Source: Streptomyces wuyuanensis (lineage in GTDB: Bacteria > Actinomycetota > Actinomycetes > Streptomycetales > Streptomycetaceae). From it: 64,000 nucleotides of DNA. The position numbers and the translations under genes are program-made. The notes under the pieces are model-generated. The model worked only from the letters and a program-made list of their open reading frames with translations. It was not told where the DNA came from and ran no database searches. Every line of letters starts with the position of its first letter. The first letter of the stretch is position 1. The DNA lies in contig NZ_FNHI01000019.1 in NCBI RefSeq assembly GCF_900103455.1, positions 1-64,000 of the forward strand, given 5' to 3'. This document shows positions 34,457 through 42,847 of this stretch, piece by piece.

Positions 34457-35200
34457 CTACTGCCGTCGTGCGACGTCGGGAACCGCGTCGGGTGCCGGAG
34501 CGTTCCACGTCTCGTGCCGCGGTTCCGCGGTGTTCCTGAGCGGGTACGCGGCAGGCTCGCCGAGGTGCGCGGCCGCTGTCCGCCAGGCGGCCGTGACCGC
34601 GGCATGCGCCTGCACCGTACGGGCGGTGCGGTCCCCTCTGAGAAGGACCGGTGTCCCGACGTGGACGTGGAGCGCCGGGCGGCGCAGCGGCGCGGTGGCC
34701 AGTCCGGCGATCTGCTTGGCGACGTTGCCCGAGGTGACCCGGCGGGCGCCTGCCTGGCCCACGGGGACGACGGGCGCGCCGGCGCGGGCGGCAAGTCGCG
34801 CCAGGCCGCTGCGGAAGGCGACGGGCGGGGTTTCGGCGGCGTCGCTGCGGGGCGGGATTCCGCCTTCGCCGTAGATGAGGACCATCCGTCCCTCGGCCAG
34901 GGCGGCCACTGCGAGGTCGAGGCACCCGGCGGCGCGCCGGTGGTCGCCCCGGTGTACGGGAATGTGGCTCCCTCGGTCCAGTGCGCGGCCCAGCAGGGGT
35001 ATGCGCCACAGTCCGGCGGTCGCCATCACGACCGGTTCGACGCCGAGGCGGTGCAGGGCGGCGAGCACGACGGCAGGATCGGCGAGCGAGGTGTGGTTGG
35101 CCGCGATGATGCTGCCCGGTGCGAGGACGGCACCGGTGTCCGTGGTCACGGTGAGTCGGCCGACGGTCGGCACCAGGACCTCGGCGAGGCGGCTGAGCAT
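34457..35200 (-). CDS. PlsC-type 1-acyl-glycerol-3-phosphate acyltransferase
   Basis: 247 residues from ATG 35198-35200, with GGGAGA five bases upstream. Acyltransferase motif I is NHTSLAD (H-x4-D, about residue 35-40), then GLWRIPLLGRALDRGSHIPVHRG (motif II), LIYGEGGIPPRSD (motif III, with Glu-Gly; usually F-P-E-G), and GAPVVPVGQAGA (motif IV). It transfers an acyl chain to lysophosphatidic acid or a related lipid at the membrane. Lone gene, not in a lipid operon. Confidence 0.85.
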   Translation of the reverse strand: MLSRLAEVLVPTVGRLTVTTDTGAVLAPGSIIAANHTSLADPAVVLAALHRLGVEPVVMATAGLWRIPLLGRALDRGSHIPVHRGDHRRAAGCLDLAVAALAEGRMVLIYGEGGIPPRSDAAETPPVAFRSGLARLAARAGAPVVPVGQAGARRVTSGNVAKQIAGLATAPLRRPALHVHVGTPVLLRGDRTARTVQAHAAVTAAWRTAAAHLGEPAAYPLRNTAEPRHETWNAPAPDAVPDVARRQ

Positions 35201-35567
35201 GTGTTCTCCCGGTCTCGACGGTGATGGTCCACATCGTCGGGGCCAGGACGCGGCCGGGCATGAGCACTCGTACTCACCGTCGCCGGTGCCGGATACCCAG
35301 GCCGGGAGCACCGGCCGGGCGGTCGTCGGCCGGCCGAGCGCCTCCGCCGGCGGTACCAGGCGGACGCCGCGGCCGGCGGCCGTCAGGCGTCCGCGACCGG
35401 TCGCACGGTCGCCCGGCGGTGGGTTGCGGGATCAGGCGGGCCGCCGGGCTGCCGGCGCGGCGTCCCAAAGACGCGGGACCACCGGGGCGTTCGGCGGCCC
35501 CACGCGGCGCGGCGGATGCCAGGGGATGTCCCCGGCACCCGCCGCGGGCCGGTGCGCCGATGCCGGG
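35201..35567. other. intergenic region, nothing recognised
   Basis: About 370 bases upstream of the acyltransferase and downstream of the protease remnant, both on the reverse strand. It must contain the acyltransferase promoter; no gene seen. Confidence 0.35.
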
Positions 35568-35949
35568 TCAGTGTTCCCCGGCTGTGCCTCTGTGCAGGTA
35601 GGCGCGGTCCACCGTCTGCCGGACGCGGTTGCCCTGGCTGTCGGTCGCGGTCACCCTCAGCGTCACGTACGCGTCCCCGTGTACGCGGGTGGGCCGTTCG
35701 ATGAGGGCGGTGAACCGCCCATCGCCCTTTCCGGCCGTGTGCGCCTCGCTCCACGTCCTGCCGTCGTCGTAGGACGTCTCGGCCTTCAGCGTCACCCTGC
35801 GCGGAGCGGCCATGCCGTCCTGCATGCGGACGGTGAGGCCGACGCTGTGGCGCGGGGCCGGGCCGATCGCGTTGTGCGCGTCGACGGGGACGGCGTAGTC
35901 CACCTGGAGCAGCGGCAGCTCCTCCGGACGGGCGGTGGTGTCCGACCGG
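35568..35949 (-). pseudogene. second S8-type protease tail fragment
   Basis: The frame starts after a TGA near 35953 and reads SDTTARPEELPLLQVDYAVPVDAHNAIGPAP, then VTLKAETSYDDGRTWSEAHTAGKGDGRFTALI, YVTLRVTATDSQGNRVRQTVDRAYL. The pattern SYDDGxTW...VTATDxxGNxVxQTVxRAY matches the last Ig-like domain of secreted subtilisin-like proteases. It parallels the end of the fragment at 25924 but is a different gene. Catalytic and other domains are absent. Confidence 0.6.
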
Positions 35950-36663
35950 AGTCACATGCGTGACATGGCGCAATGTTGTCAACGCCGGGCGGGAGGCCCG
36001 CCGAGATCGCGGTCGGCGAGGGGGCCGGCTGCCGGGTCGGGTCCGGCCCTGGTCGGGACCGTGCAGGCTGCGGGTCGGTTCAAGGGAGCGGGATTCCCCC
36101 GGCGGTGACCCCTGCCGCTGCAGGGACGGCTGTTGTGACCCGTGCCGTTGCCGGTGCCGGCCCCGCCTTCGTACTTGCTCATGGCGCCGCGACGTTCAAC
36201 TCGCCTGCGGGGGTGGCACATGGGAGCCTGCGGGCCGTTCGGCCGAAGCCGATGCGGACGGATCGACCGGAGCATGGTCAGCGTGGACTCGACCTCATGC
36301 CCTGCCCACCAGTACGCCGCGGGAGCCCGTGCCGAAGCGCCGCGCACCCCGGGCCGGCCCGCAGATGATCCCAACCCTCGAACGGTGCCTACGTCTTCCA
36401 TGGAACGGCGACCGTTGCACCGCTCCGGCTCCGGCTCCCTCGTGCCACGTCAGACGGACGTCGCGGCCGAGCAGTCACGCCGGCACTGACTCGTCGGACG
36501 GCCGCGGAGGGCGAGCCGCAGGCGGGACGGTCGGGGTCCCTGCCGGAGGCGGCCTCAACCCCGCCGCCGTGGAGGCCATGCGCGAGGCGGGCTTCCTCGG
36601 GGCAAGCTCCTCGATCAGCCCTTCGGCGGGCCTCCTGATCTCGTCGCGGGCATACCTCCCGGC
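35950..36663. other. about 700 bases without a supported gene
   Basis: Several open frames exist on both strands, but none has a recognisable product or ribosome site. The region lies between two truncated genes and is probably decayed sequence. Confidence 0.4.
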
Positions 36664-37100
36664 TCAGACGAGGCCGGCCCGGTGGACGAGCAGGGCTGTC
36701 TGGACGCGGTTGTTCAGGTCGAGTTCGGTCGGGATGTGGGAGACGTGGGCCTTCACCGTCGGCAGGCTCATGAAGCGGGCCGCGGCGATTTCCGCGTTCG
36801 TCATCCCGCGGGCGACGGCCAGGGCGACCTCGCGTTCGCGGTCGCCGGGCCGGGCCAGGAGGCCGTGGGCTTCGGCCTGTTCGCCCTGGCCTGCCGGCGC
36901 CGCGGGCCGGTCCGGCTCGGTCACGGCGCCGATCAGCTGCTTGATCGCGGCCGGTGACAGGACGGGGTCTCCGGCCATGACGTTGCGCACCGCGGCGATG
37001 ATCTGCGCCGGCGGGGTGTGTGGGAGGATGCACCCGGCAGCGCAGGCGCGCAGGGCACGCAGGACGTAGCCGTCGGTGGTGAAGGTCGTCAGGATCAGCA
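36664..37100 (-). pseudogene. LuxR-type response regulator, receiver domain truncated
   Basis: The frame reads VLILTTFTTDGYVLRALRACAAGCILPHTPPAQIIAAVRNVMAGDPVLSP, the last third of a receiver domain (normally GFLLKD, here GCILPH). Then comes a linker and a weakened LuxR HTH, REREVALAVARGMTNAEIAAARFMSLPTVKAHVSHIPTELDLNNRVQTALLVHRAGLV. The first about 75 residues, with the phospho-Asp, are missing: the reading runs directly into the 3' end of the ornithine hydroxylase gene, which it overlaps. The break marks the left edge of the siderophore cluster. Confidence 0.75.
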
Positions 37101-38435
37101 CGTCCGGGGGTCGGGGCCGGGCACGCCCTCCCCGCGCCGCGCGAAGAGCGAACCGCAGATCTCCCCCGCGCGGACCGCGGTGGTCGACAGCAGGGTCGAC
37201 GCGAGACCGTGGGTGTGCTCCGTACCGCCCTGGAGGTAGACGGCCGCGGTCACGTTGGGCGCGGTCTCCACCCGGTGGTCACGGCCGACCCGCAGTGCGT
37301 CCTCCTCGTCCCTGAGGCAGAGTTTGCCGACCTCGCCGAGGTCGTCCCCGAGACCGCGGGGCCGGTACCCGGTCGCGTGGACGAGCAGATCGGCCTCGAG
37401 CACCTCGCGCTCGCCCGTCGGGAGGAACTCCACGGTCATCCGGACGCCGCCGGGACGCGTCCCGACCTCCCGGATACGGGAGACGTTCATCATCCGCAGC
37501 CGCTGCCGGCCCCGGACCTTCTCCCGGTACATCGTCCGCGACAGGGACTGGATCAGATCCATGTCCACCACCGAGTAGTTGGTGCTGCGGTGGTAGTCGA
37601 ACAGCGAGCGCTTCACGTCGGTGGGGGCGCCGTAGTAGACGTCGACGGCCTCGGGGTCGAAGATCCTGTTGGCGAACGGGCTGTCGTCGGCCGGCGTGTA
37701 GCCGTACTTGGCGAACACGGAGCAGATCTCCGCGTCGGGGAAGCTCCGGTGGAGGTAGTCGACCGCCTCGGCGGCGCTCTGGCCGGCGCCGAGCACGACG
37801 GCGCGGCGCACCGGTGCGCCGGAGTTCAGGAGTTCTCCGACCCGAGGCAGCAACTCGCTGTTGTGCCAGACGCGTTCGGACAGCGCCGTACCGGGCGGCA
37901 GGTGCGGTTCGAGGCCGGTCGCGACGCAGATGGCGCGGGTGCGGCGGACCGTCGTTGGTCCGGGGTCCGCGGGGTCGCGGGTGACGACGTCGAACCAGCG
38001 GACCTCCCCACCCTCGGCCGCGGGGCGGACGGCCACGACCTCGGCCGAGTACTCGACGAGGTGCGCGAGGCGCGCCGCGGCCCACTCGAAGTAGTCGTGG
38101 AACTCGATGCGCAGGGGGAAGAGCGACTTCTGGTTGAGGAAGTCGACGAGCCTGCCGCGCTCGTGCAGATGGGCGAGGAAGCTGAAGTCGCTGGTCGGGT
38201 CGCGCAGAGTGACGAGGTCCTTGAGGAAGGAGACCTGCATGGTGGCATCGTCGATGAGCATGCCCCGGTGCCAGCCGAAGCCCGTCTGCCGCTCGAGGAA
38301 GAGGGCGCGGAACGGGTCGCCGGGGGTTCTCCCGGTGCGCTCCTGGACGGCGATGGCGAGTGCCAGGTTCGACGGCCCGAAGCCGATGCCCAGCACGTCG
38401 TAGATGTGATCCGGGTTGTCGCGCAATGTCGTCAC
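37095..38435 (-). CDS. L-ornithine N5-monooxygenase (siderophore hydroxylase)
   Basis: 446 residues from GTG 38433-38435, chosen because GGGGGAGG lies nine bases upstream; GTG starts at 38465 and 38486 are also in frame. It is an FAD- and NADPH-dependent enzyme that makes N5-hydroxyornithine. Motifs: FAD site DVLGIGFGPSNLALAIAV (residues about 10-27), FLERQTGFGWHRGM, MQVSFLKDLVTLRDPTS, NADPH site VVLGAGQSAAEAVDYL (about 210), and HATGYRPRGL near the end. It matches the CchB/PvdA/SidA family. The gene diverges from the formyltransferase across an iron box, so it is expected to be derepressed under iron starvation. The last residues (GPDPRTC) overlap a truncated regulator and may not be the ancestral C-terminus. 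Confidence 0.93.
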   Translation of the reverse strand: MTTLRDNPDHIYDVLGIGFGPSNLALAIAVQERTGRTPGDPFRALFLERQTGFGWHRGMLIDDATMQVSFLKDLVTLRDPTSDFSFLAHLHERGRLVDFLNQKSLFPLRIEFHDYFEWAAARLAHLVEYSAEVVAVRPAAEGGEVRWFDVVTRDPADPGPTTVRRTRAICVATGLEPHLPPGTALSERVWHNSELLPRVGELLNSGAPVRRAVVLGAGQSAAEAVDYLHRSFPDAEICSVFAKYGYTPADDSPFANRIFDPEAVDVYYGAPTDVKRSLFDYHRSTNYSVVDMDLIQSLSRTMYREKVRGRQRLRMMNVSRIREVGTRPGGVRMTVEFLPTGEREVLEADLLVHATGYRPRGLGDDLGEVGKLCLRDEEDALRVGRDHRVETAPNVTAAVYLQGGTEHTHGLASTLLSTTAVRAGEICGSLFARRGEGVPGPDPRTC

Positions 38436-38514
38436 CGCGTCATCGCCTCCCCCAAGGGGGTTCACAGTGCCCCGAGTTGGGAACACGGGCTCCCCTGAGC
38501 AGACACATGCTAGA

Positions 38515-38533
38515 TAAGGTTAGCCTTACCTTT
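38515..38533. promoter_or_regulatory. iron box (DtxR/DmdR1/IdeR-type operator)
   Basis: TAAGGTTAGCCTTACCTTT matches the DmdR1 consensus TTAGGTTAGGCTAACCTAA at most positions, including the core GGTTAG-CT-ACC. It lies between the divergent ornithine hydroxylase and formyltransferase genes, 21 bases before the latter's ATG, and would repress both in iron-replete cells. Confidence 0.88.
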
Positions 38534-38554
38534 CAATGGCTGAGGAGGGCTCAC

Positions 38555-39502
38555 ATGCGGGTCATCATGTTCGGCTATCAGACCTGGGGACACCGGACGC
38601 TGCAGGCGCTGCTGGACTCCGAGCACGACATCCCCCTGGTCGTCACGCACCCGAAGAGCGACCACGCCTACGAGAGGATCTGGAGCGACTCGGTGGCCGA
38701 CCTCGCCGAGAAGCACGGCGTGCCCGTGCTGCTGCGCAACCGGCCTGACGACGCCGAGCTCCTCCAGGCGATCGCGCGGGCGGAGCCGGATCTCATCGTG
38801 GCGAACAACTGGCGCACCTGGCTCCCCCCGGAGATCTTCGACCTCCCCCCGCACGGCACCCTCAACGTCCACGACTCCCTGCTGCCCGCCTACGCAGGCT
38901 TCTCCCCGCTGATCTGGGCCCTCATCAACGGCGAGAAGGAGGTGGGTGTCACCGCCCACCGCATGAACGCCGAACTCGACATGGGCGACGTCCTGTTGCA
39001 GCGGTCGGTGCCGGTCGGGCCGGCCGACACCGCCACCGACCTCTTCCACCGCACGGTGGACCTGATCGGCCCCCTCGTCGCCGACTCGCTCGCCCTCATC
39101 TCCTCGGGGAAGGCGGTGTGGACGCCGCAGGACACCACCCGGTCCAGCTTCTTCCACAAGCGCTCGCCGGAGGACAGCCGGATCGACTGGACCTGGCCCG
39201 CCGAAGTGCTCGAACGCTTCGTCCGCGCACAGTCCGACCCGTATCCCAACGCCTTCACCCACCACCGCGGCAGGCGCCTCAGGATCGTCACCGCCGCCGT
39301 CTCCCAGGGGCGCTACGGAGGCACACCCGGGCGGATCTTCATCCGTGAGGGGGACGGGGTCGTCATCGTCGCGGGCACCGAGGCCCGCTCGGGGCGGCTC
39401 CCGGGCCTGGTGGTCCGGCGGGTGCGCACCGAGGACGGCTCCGAACTCGCCGCGACGGAGTACTTCCGCACCATGGGCGGCTATCTGACGGACCGCGTCT
39501 GA
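38555..39502 (+). CDS. hydroxyornithine N-formyltransferase
   Basis: 315 residues from ATG 38555-38557, with GAGGAGGG upstream. Methionyl-tRNA-formyltransferase fold: MRVIMFGYQTWGHRTLQALL, LIVANNWRTWLPPEIFDLPPHGTLNVHDSLLPAYAGFSP (catalytic Asn and His, about residues 103-106), HRMNAELDMGDVL (catalytic Asp near 142), and a C-terminal OB-like domain with DWTWPAEVLERFVRAQSDPYPNAF. It uses N10-formyl-tetrahydrofolate to formylate N5-hydroxyornithine, as CchA does for coelichelin. Its presence argues that at least one residue of the product is N5-formyl-N5-hydroxyornithine. Confidence 0.93.
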   Translation: MRVIMFGYQTWGHRTLQALLDSEHDIPLVVTHPKSDHAYERIWSDSVADLAEKHGVPVLLRNRPDDAELLQAIARAEPDLIVANNWRTWLPPEIFDLPPHGTLNVHDSLLPAYAGFSPLIWALINGEKEVGVTAHRMNAELDMGDVLLQRSVPVGPADTATDLFHRTVDLIGPLVADSLALISSGKAVWTPQDTTRSSFFHKRSPEDSRIDWTWPAEVLERFVRAQSDPYPNAFTHHRGRRLRIVTAAVSQGRYGGTPGRIFIREGDGVVIVAGTEARSGRLPGLVVRRVRTEDGSELAATEYFRTMGGYLTDRV

Positions 39503-39538
39503 GCGTTCGGCCTCCGGCCCCGGAGCCGCGGTTGTCCG

Positions 39539-39573
39539 CGCCGGGCGGCCGGAGGACGTCCGGCCGCCCGGCG
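39539..39573. terminator. 15-bp perfect hairpin between convergent genes
   Basis: CGCCGGGCGGCCGGA (39539-39553) pairs perfectly with TCCGGCCGCCCGGCG (39559-39573), five-base loop. It separates the formyltransferase from the convergent importer operon and can terminate both. Confidence 0.88.
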
Positions 39574-39582
39574 ACGGGCGGT

Positions 39583-40515
39583 TCAGCCCACCGCGTCCCG
39601 GACGGGCGCCTCCACGGAGCCGGGCTGCGAGCTGTGGTGACGGCCGACGGGGATCACCATGGGGGTGCCGCTGACGGGGTCGTCGCCGACGACGCAGCGC
39701 AGTCCGAAGACCTCCTCCACCATCGCGGCGGTGACGACCTCGGCGGGCGGGCCCTCCCCCACGATGCGGCCGGCCTTCATGGCGATGATGTGGTCGGCGT
39801 AGCGGCAGGCGTGGTTGAGGTCGTGCAGCACCATGACGACGGTCCTGCCCTGATGCCGGTTCAGGTCGGTGACGAGATCCAGGACGTCGATCTGGTGCGC
39901 CAGGTCCAGATAGGTGGTGGGCTCGTCCAGCAGCAGTACGGGCGTGCCCTGGGCGACCGCCATCGCGATCCAGGCCCGCTGCCGCTGCCCGCCGGAGAGC
40001 TCGTCGACGGCGCGGTGCGCGAGGTCGGTCATGGACGTGGCGCGTAGGGCGTCGTCGACCGCCTGCTCGTCGCCCGACGACCACTGCCGCCACCAGGTCT
40101 GGTGCGGTGAGCGGCCGCGTCCCACGAGGTCGACGACGGTCAGCCCCTCCGGGGCCACCGGCGACTGGGGCAGAATGCCGAGGCACTGGGCGAGTTCGCG
40201 GGTCGGGATGGAGTGCACGGAGCGCCCGTCCAGGTGCACGGCGCCGGCCCGGGGTTTCAGCAGCCGGGCGAGCGCGCGCAGCAGAGTGGACTTGCCGCAG
40301 GCGTTCGCCCCGACGATCGCCGTGACGCGTCCCGGCGGAACGGCCACGTCGAGGTCCTCCACGACGATCCGGTCGTCGTATGCGAGCCGCAGTCCCCGCG
40401 CACCCAGTTCGGGGGCTCCTTCCCGCGGCCGGACCCGGTGGCCGTAGGCCTGCCGTTCGCGGGACGGCGTGCGCGGCTCGGCACCCTGCGGGCGGTCCTC
40501 GTACGTCGATGACAC
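39583..40515 (-). CDS. ferric-siderophore ABC importer, ATPase subunit
   Basis: 310 residues from GTG 40513-40515, with GGAGGTTGAGGA upstream, overlapping the stop region of the permease gene before it. FepC/FhuC family: Walker A GANACGKSTLLRALA (unusual Ala for Pro and Gly), Q-loop GILPQSP, signature LSGGQRQRAWIAMAVAQ, Walker B VLLLDEPTTYLDLAHQ, and H-loop VLHDLNHACRYAD. It powers import of the iron-loaded siderophore through the two FecCD permeases encoded upstream. The last gene of the iron-regulated three-gene operon; ends at the bidirectional terminator. Confidence 0.93.
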   Translation of the reverse strand: MSSTYEDRPQGAEPRTPSRERQAYGHRVRPREGAPELGARGLRLAYDDRIVVEDLDVAVPPGRVTAIVGANACGKSTLLRALARLLKPRAGAVHLDGRSVHSIPTRELAQCLGILPQSPVAPEGLTVVDLVGRGRSPHQTWWRQWSSGDEQAVDDALRATSMTDLAHRAVDELSGGQRQRAWIAMAVAQGTPVLLLDEPTTYLDLAHQIDVLDLVTDLNRHQGRTVVMVLHDLNHACRYADHIIAMKAGRIVGEGPPAEVVTAAMVEEVFGLRCVVGDDPVSGTPMVIPVGRHHSSQPGSVEAPVRDAVG

Positions 40516-40520
40516 GTTCC

Positions 40521-41630
40521 TCAACCTCCTGAGCCGGCGCGGTTGGCGCGGACGAGCAGCCACAGCAGTACGGGGGCGCCGAGCGCACCGGTGACGATCC
40601 CGACCGGCAGCTCGGTGCCGGGGGTCAGCTTCCGGGCGGCCAGGTCGGACACGAGCACCACGAAGGCGCCCGCCAGACCCGAGGCGACGGGCGGCGGGAA
40701 GGCCGTGCCCGCCAGCCGCTGGGCGATCTGGGGGGCGGCCAGGGCGACGAACGCCACCGGGCCGGCGGTCGCCGTGCCGAAGGCCACCAGCCCGACGGCG
40801 CAGACCAGTACGGCGATGCGGACCGTCTGCACACGGGTGCCGAGGCCCCGGGCGACGTCGTCGCCGAGCTGGAGGGTCCGCATCTGCCGTCCGAGCAGCA
40901 GGGCGGCGGGCAGGAGTACCGCGAGGGTGAGGGCGAGCGGACCGATCTGCTGCCAGGTGCGGCCGTTGAGGTTGCCGACGAGCCAGCCGAGGGCCGCCTG
41001 CGCCTCGAACTGCCGGCCGTGGGCCATGAGGTAGTCGGTGGCGCTGGTGCAGATCCAGGCGACGCCGACGCCGACGAGCACGATCCGGTAGCCGGTCGTG
41101 CCCCGCTTCCACGCGAGCACGTACACCAGGACCGCCGCCGTCAGCGCGCCGAGCAGCCCCATGAACTGCGTACCGGGGCCGAAGTCCCAGCCGAGGACGA
41201 TGCTCGCGACCACGGCGGTGCCCGCACCCTGGGTGATGCCCATCATGTCCGGGCTCGCCAGGGGATTGAGCGTCATCGTCTGGAGCAGCGCGCCCGAGAC
41301 GCCGAAGGCGATGCCGACGAGCAGGCCGGCCACGGCCCTGGGCAGGCGGAGTTCGTGGACGATGAGGCGGGTGCCGGGGTCGCCGGCGCCCGCGAGCGCC
41401 CGCAGCACGTCGGGGAGCGGCAGGGAGATGTCCCCGACGGAAATGCCCACCCAGAACACGGCGAACGTACCGGCGGCGAGCACGGCGCACACGCCCAGCA
41501 GCCGGGGGCTGAGGACGCCGGAGACGGGCGGGACGGCGAGACGGTAGGCGAGCCGGCCGGGGAAACGTCCCGGGGGCATCGCGCCGGCGGGGCGTTCCGG
41601 GCCCGGGGCGGGGGCGAGTTCGGTGGTCAT
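40521..41630 (-). CDS. ferric-siderophore ABC importer, permease 2 (FecCD family)
   Basis: 369 residues from ATG 41628-41630, four bases after the stop of permease 1. About nine to ten membrane helices in the BtuC/FhuB fold. Family segments: LRLPRAVAGLLVGIAFGVSGALLQTMTLNPLASPDMMGITQGAGTAV, WLVGNLNGRTWQ, DVARGLGTRV, GPVAFVALAAPQIAQRLAG, and LVSDLAARKLTPGTELPVGIVTGALGAPVLLWLLVR. It forms the heterodimeric channel with permease 1. An N-terminal 45-residue Pro/Gly-rich cytoplasmic extension precedes the first helix. Confidence 0.93.
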   Translation of the reverse strand: MTTELAPAPGPERPAGAMPPGRFPGRLAYRLAVPPVSGVLSPRLLGVCAVLAAGTFAVFWVGISVGDISLPLPDVLRALAGAGDPGTRLIVHELRLPRAVAGLLVGIAFGVSGALLQTMTLNPLASPDMMGITQGAGTAVVASIVLGWDFGPGTQFMGLLGALTAAVLVYVLAWKRGTTGYRIVLVGVGVAWICTSATDYLMAHGRQFEAQAALGWLVGNLNGRTWQQIGPLALTLAVLLPAALLLGRQMRTLQLGDDVARGLGTRVQTVRIAVLVCAVGLVAFGTATAGPVAFVALAAPQIAQRLAGTAFPPPVASGLAGAFVVLVSDLAARKLTPGTELPVGIVTGALGAPVLLWLLVRANRAGSGG

Positions 41631-41634
41631 GGTG

Positions 41635-42675
41635 TCACAGCTCCGCGAGTCGTCGGCGGCGTACCATCGCGATGAAGAACGGCCCGCCGACGAAGGCGAC
41701 CAGGACTCCGGCCTGGATCTCGACCGGGCGGGCGACCAGCCGGCCCGCGATGTCGGCGGCCAGCAGCAGGCAGGGGGCGAGCAGCGCCGACAGGGGCAGC
41801 AGCCAGCGGTGGTCGGGACCGACGCCGGCGTACCGGGCGAGGACGCGGGCGATGTGCGGTACGACGAGGCCGACGAAGACCACCGGGCCGATCACGGCGA
41901 CGGCCCCTCCGGTGAGCAGGGTGACGGCGACGACGCCCTGGGCGCGGAGCGGCCCGGTCCCGAGCCCAAGGGACTTGGCGACGTCGTCGCCGAGGGCCAG
42001 GCTGTTGAGTCCGCGGGCGCACGAGAGGGCGAGGACGGCGCCGACGGCCAGGAACGGCAGTACCCGCAGCAGGACTTCCCCGTCCTGTCCCGCGAGGGAG
42101 CCGGCCGACCAGAAGCGGTAGCGGTTGAGGGCGTCGGGATCGGTCAGGGCAACGGCGCTGGTGAGGGAGAACAGCACGGAGGTCACGGCTACGCCGGCCA
42201 GGGCGAGTTTGACGGGGGTGTATCCCGACCGGCCGAGCCCGCCGAGCAGATGGACGAGGACGGTCGCGGCCAGGGCGCCGGCGAACGCGAACCAGATGTA
42301 GCCGTGGAGCGATCCGAGTCCGAGGACGCCGACGGCGAGCACGACGGCGAAGGCCGCGCCGGCGCTCACGCCGAGGATTCCGGGGTCCGCGAGCGGGTTC
42401 CGGGTCAGCGCCTGCATCAGCGCGCCGGAGAGGCCCAGGGCGGCTCCGGTCACGAGCCCGAGGACGGTGCGCGGGAGCCGGACGGACCAGATCACGTTGT
42501 CCACCCGGGAGCTGGGTGCGTCGCCGAGCAGGGTGTGCCACACCTGGTCGAGCGGAACGCTCAACGCGCCGAACGTCATCGAGACACCGCACAGCGCCAG
42601 GAGCACCGCCCCGGTCAGCGCGAGCAGCAGCACTGCGCGGGGGCCTTTCGCCGCCCGGACCGCCAAGGTCCCCAC
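41635..42675 (-). CDS. ferric-siderophore ABC importer, permease 1 (FecCD family)
   Basis: 346 residues from GTG 42673-42675, chosen because GGAGGAAGG lies eight bases before it; GTG 42690 is an alternative adding five residues. Polytopic BtuC-like permease with SVRLPRTVLGLVTGAALGLSGALMQALTRNPLADPGILGVSAGAAFAV, WSAGSLAGQDGEVLL, DVAKSLGLGTGPLRAQGV, and GPVVFVGLVVPHIARVL. The first gene of the importer operon; its promoter region is shared with the NRPS gene and carries an iron box about 92 bases upstream, so both respond to iron. Confidence 0.93.
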   Translation of the reverse strand: MGTLAVRAAKGPRAVLLLALTGAVLLALCGVSMTFGALSVPLDQVWHTLLGDAPSSRVDNVIWSVRLPRTVLGLVTGAALGLSGALMQALTRNPLADPGILGVSAGAAFAVVLAVGVLGLGSLHGYIWFAFAGALAATVLVHLLGGLGRSGYTPVKLALAGVAVTSVLFSLTSAVALTDPDALNRYRFWSAGSLAGQDGEVLLRVLPFLAVGAVLALSCARGLNSLALGDDVAKSLGLGTGPLRAQGVVAVTLLTGGAVAVIGPVVFVGLVVPHIARVLARYAGVGPDHRWLLPLSALLAPCLLLAADIAGRLVARPVEIQAGVLVAFVGGPFFIAMVRRRRLAEL

Positions 42676-42766
42676 GTCGCCTTCCTCCACGGTCGGGCCT
42701 GTGTGACTCCAGGACGAGTGTGGCCGTCGCGCCCCCTTCAGGGGAAGCCCACAGACACCCTGTGAA

Positions 42767-42785
42767 TTAGGTAACCCTTACCTTA
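42767..42785. promoter_or_regulatory. iron box (DtxR/DmdR1/IdeR-type) between importer and NRPS
   Basis: TTAGGTAACCCTTACCTTA is a near-symmetrical match to the DmdR1 consensus. It lies in the divergent promoter of the importer operon (reverse) and the NRPS gene (forward). Its right edge is two bases from an in-frame ATG (42788), which argues that the NRPS is translated from the downstream GTG at 42848. Confidence 0.88.
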
Positions 42786-42847
42786 GTATGACGCCGATCC
42801 CCCGGCCCGGTGCCGGGACCGGCCCGCTTGGGGAGGGACGGCAAGAC

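Noticed and set aside
36500..36663. Possible CutC-like fragment (PAGGGLNPAAVEAMREAGF)
   Set aside because: The resemblance to the CutC GGG motif is too short and the context gives no further homology.
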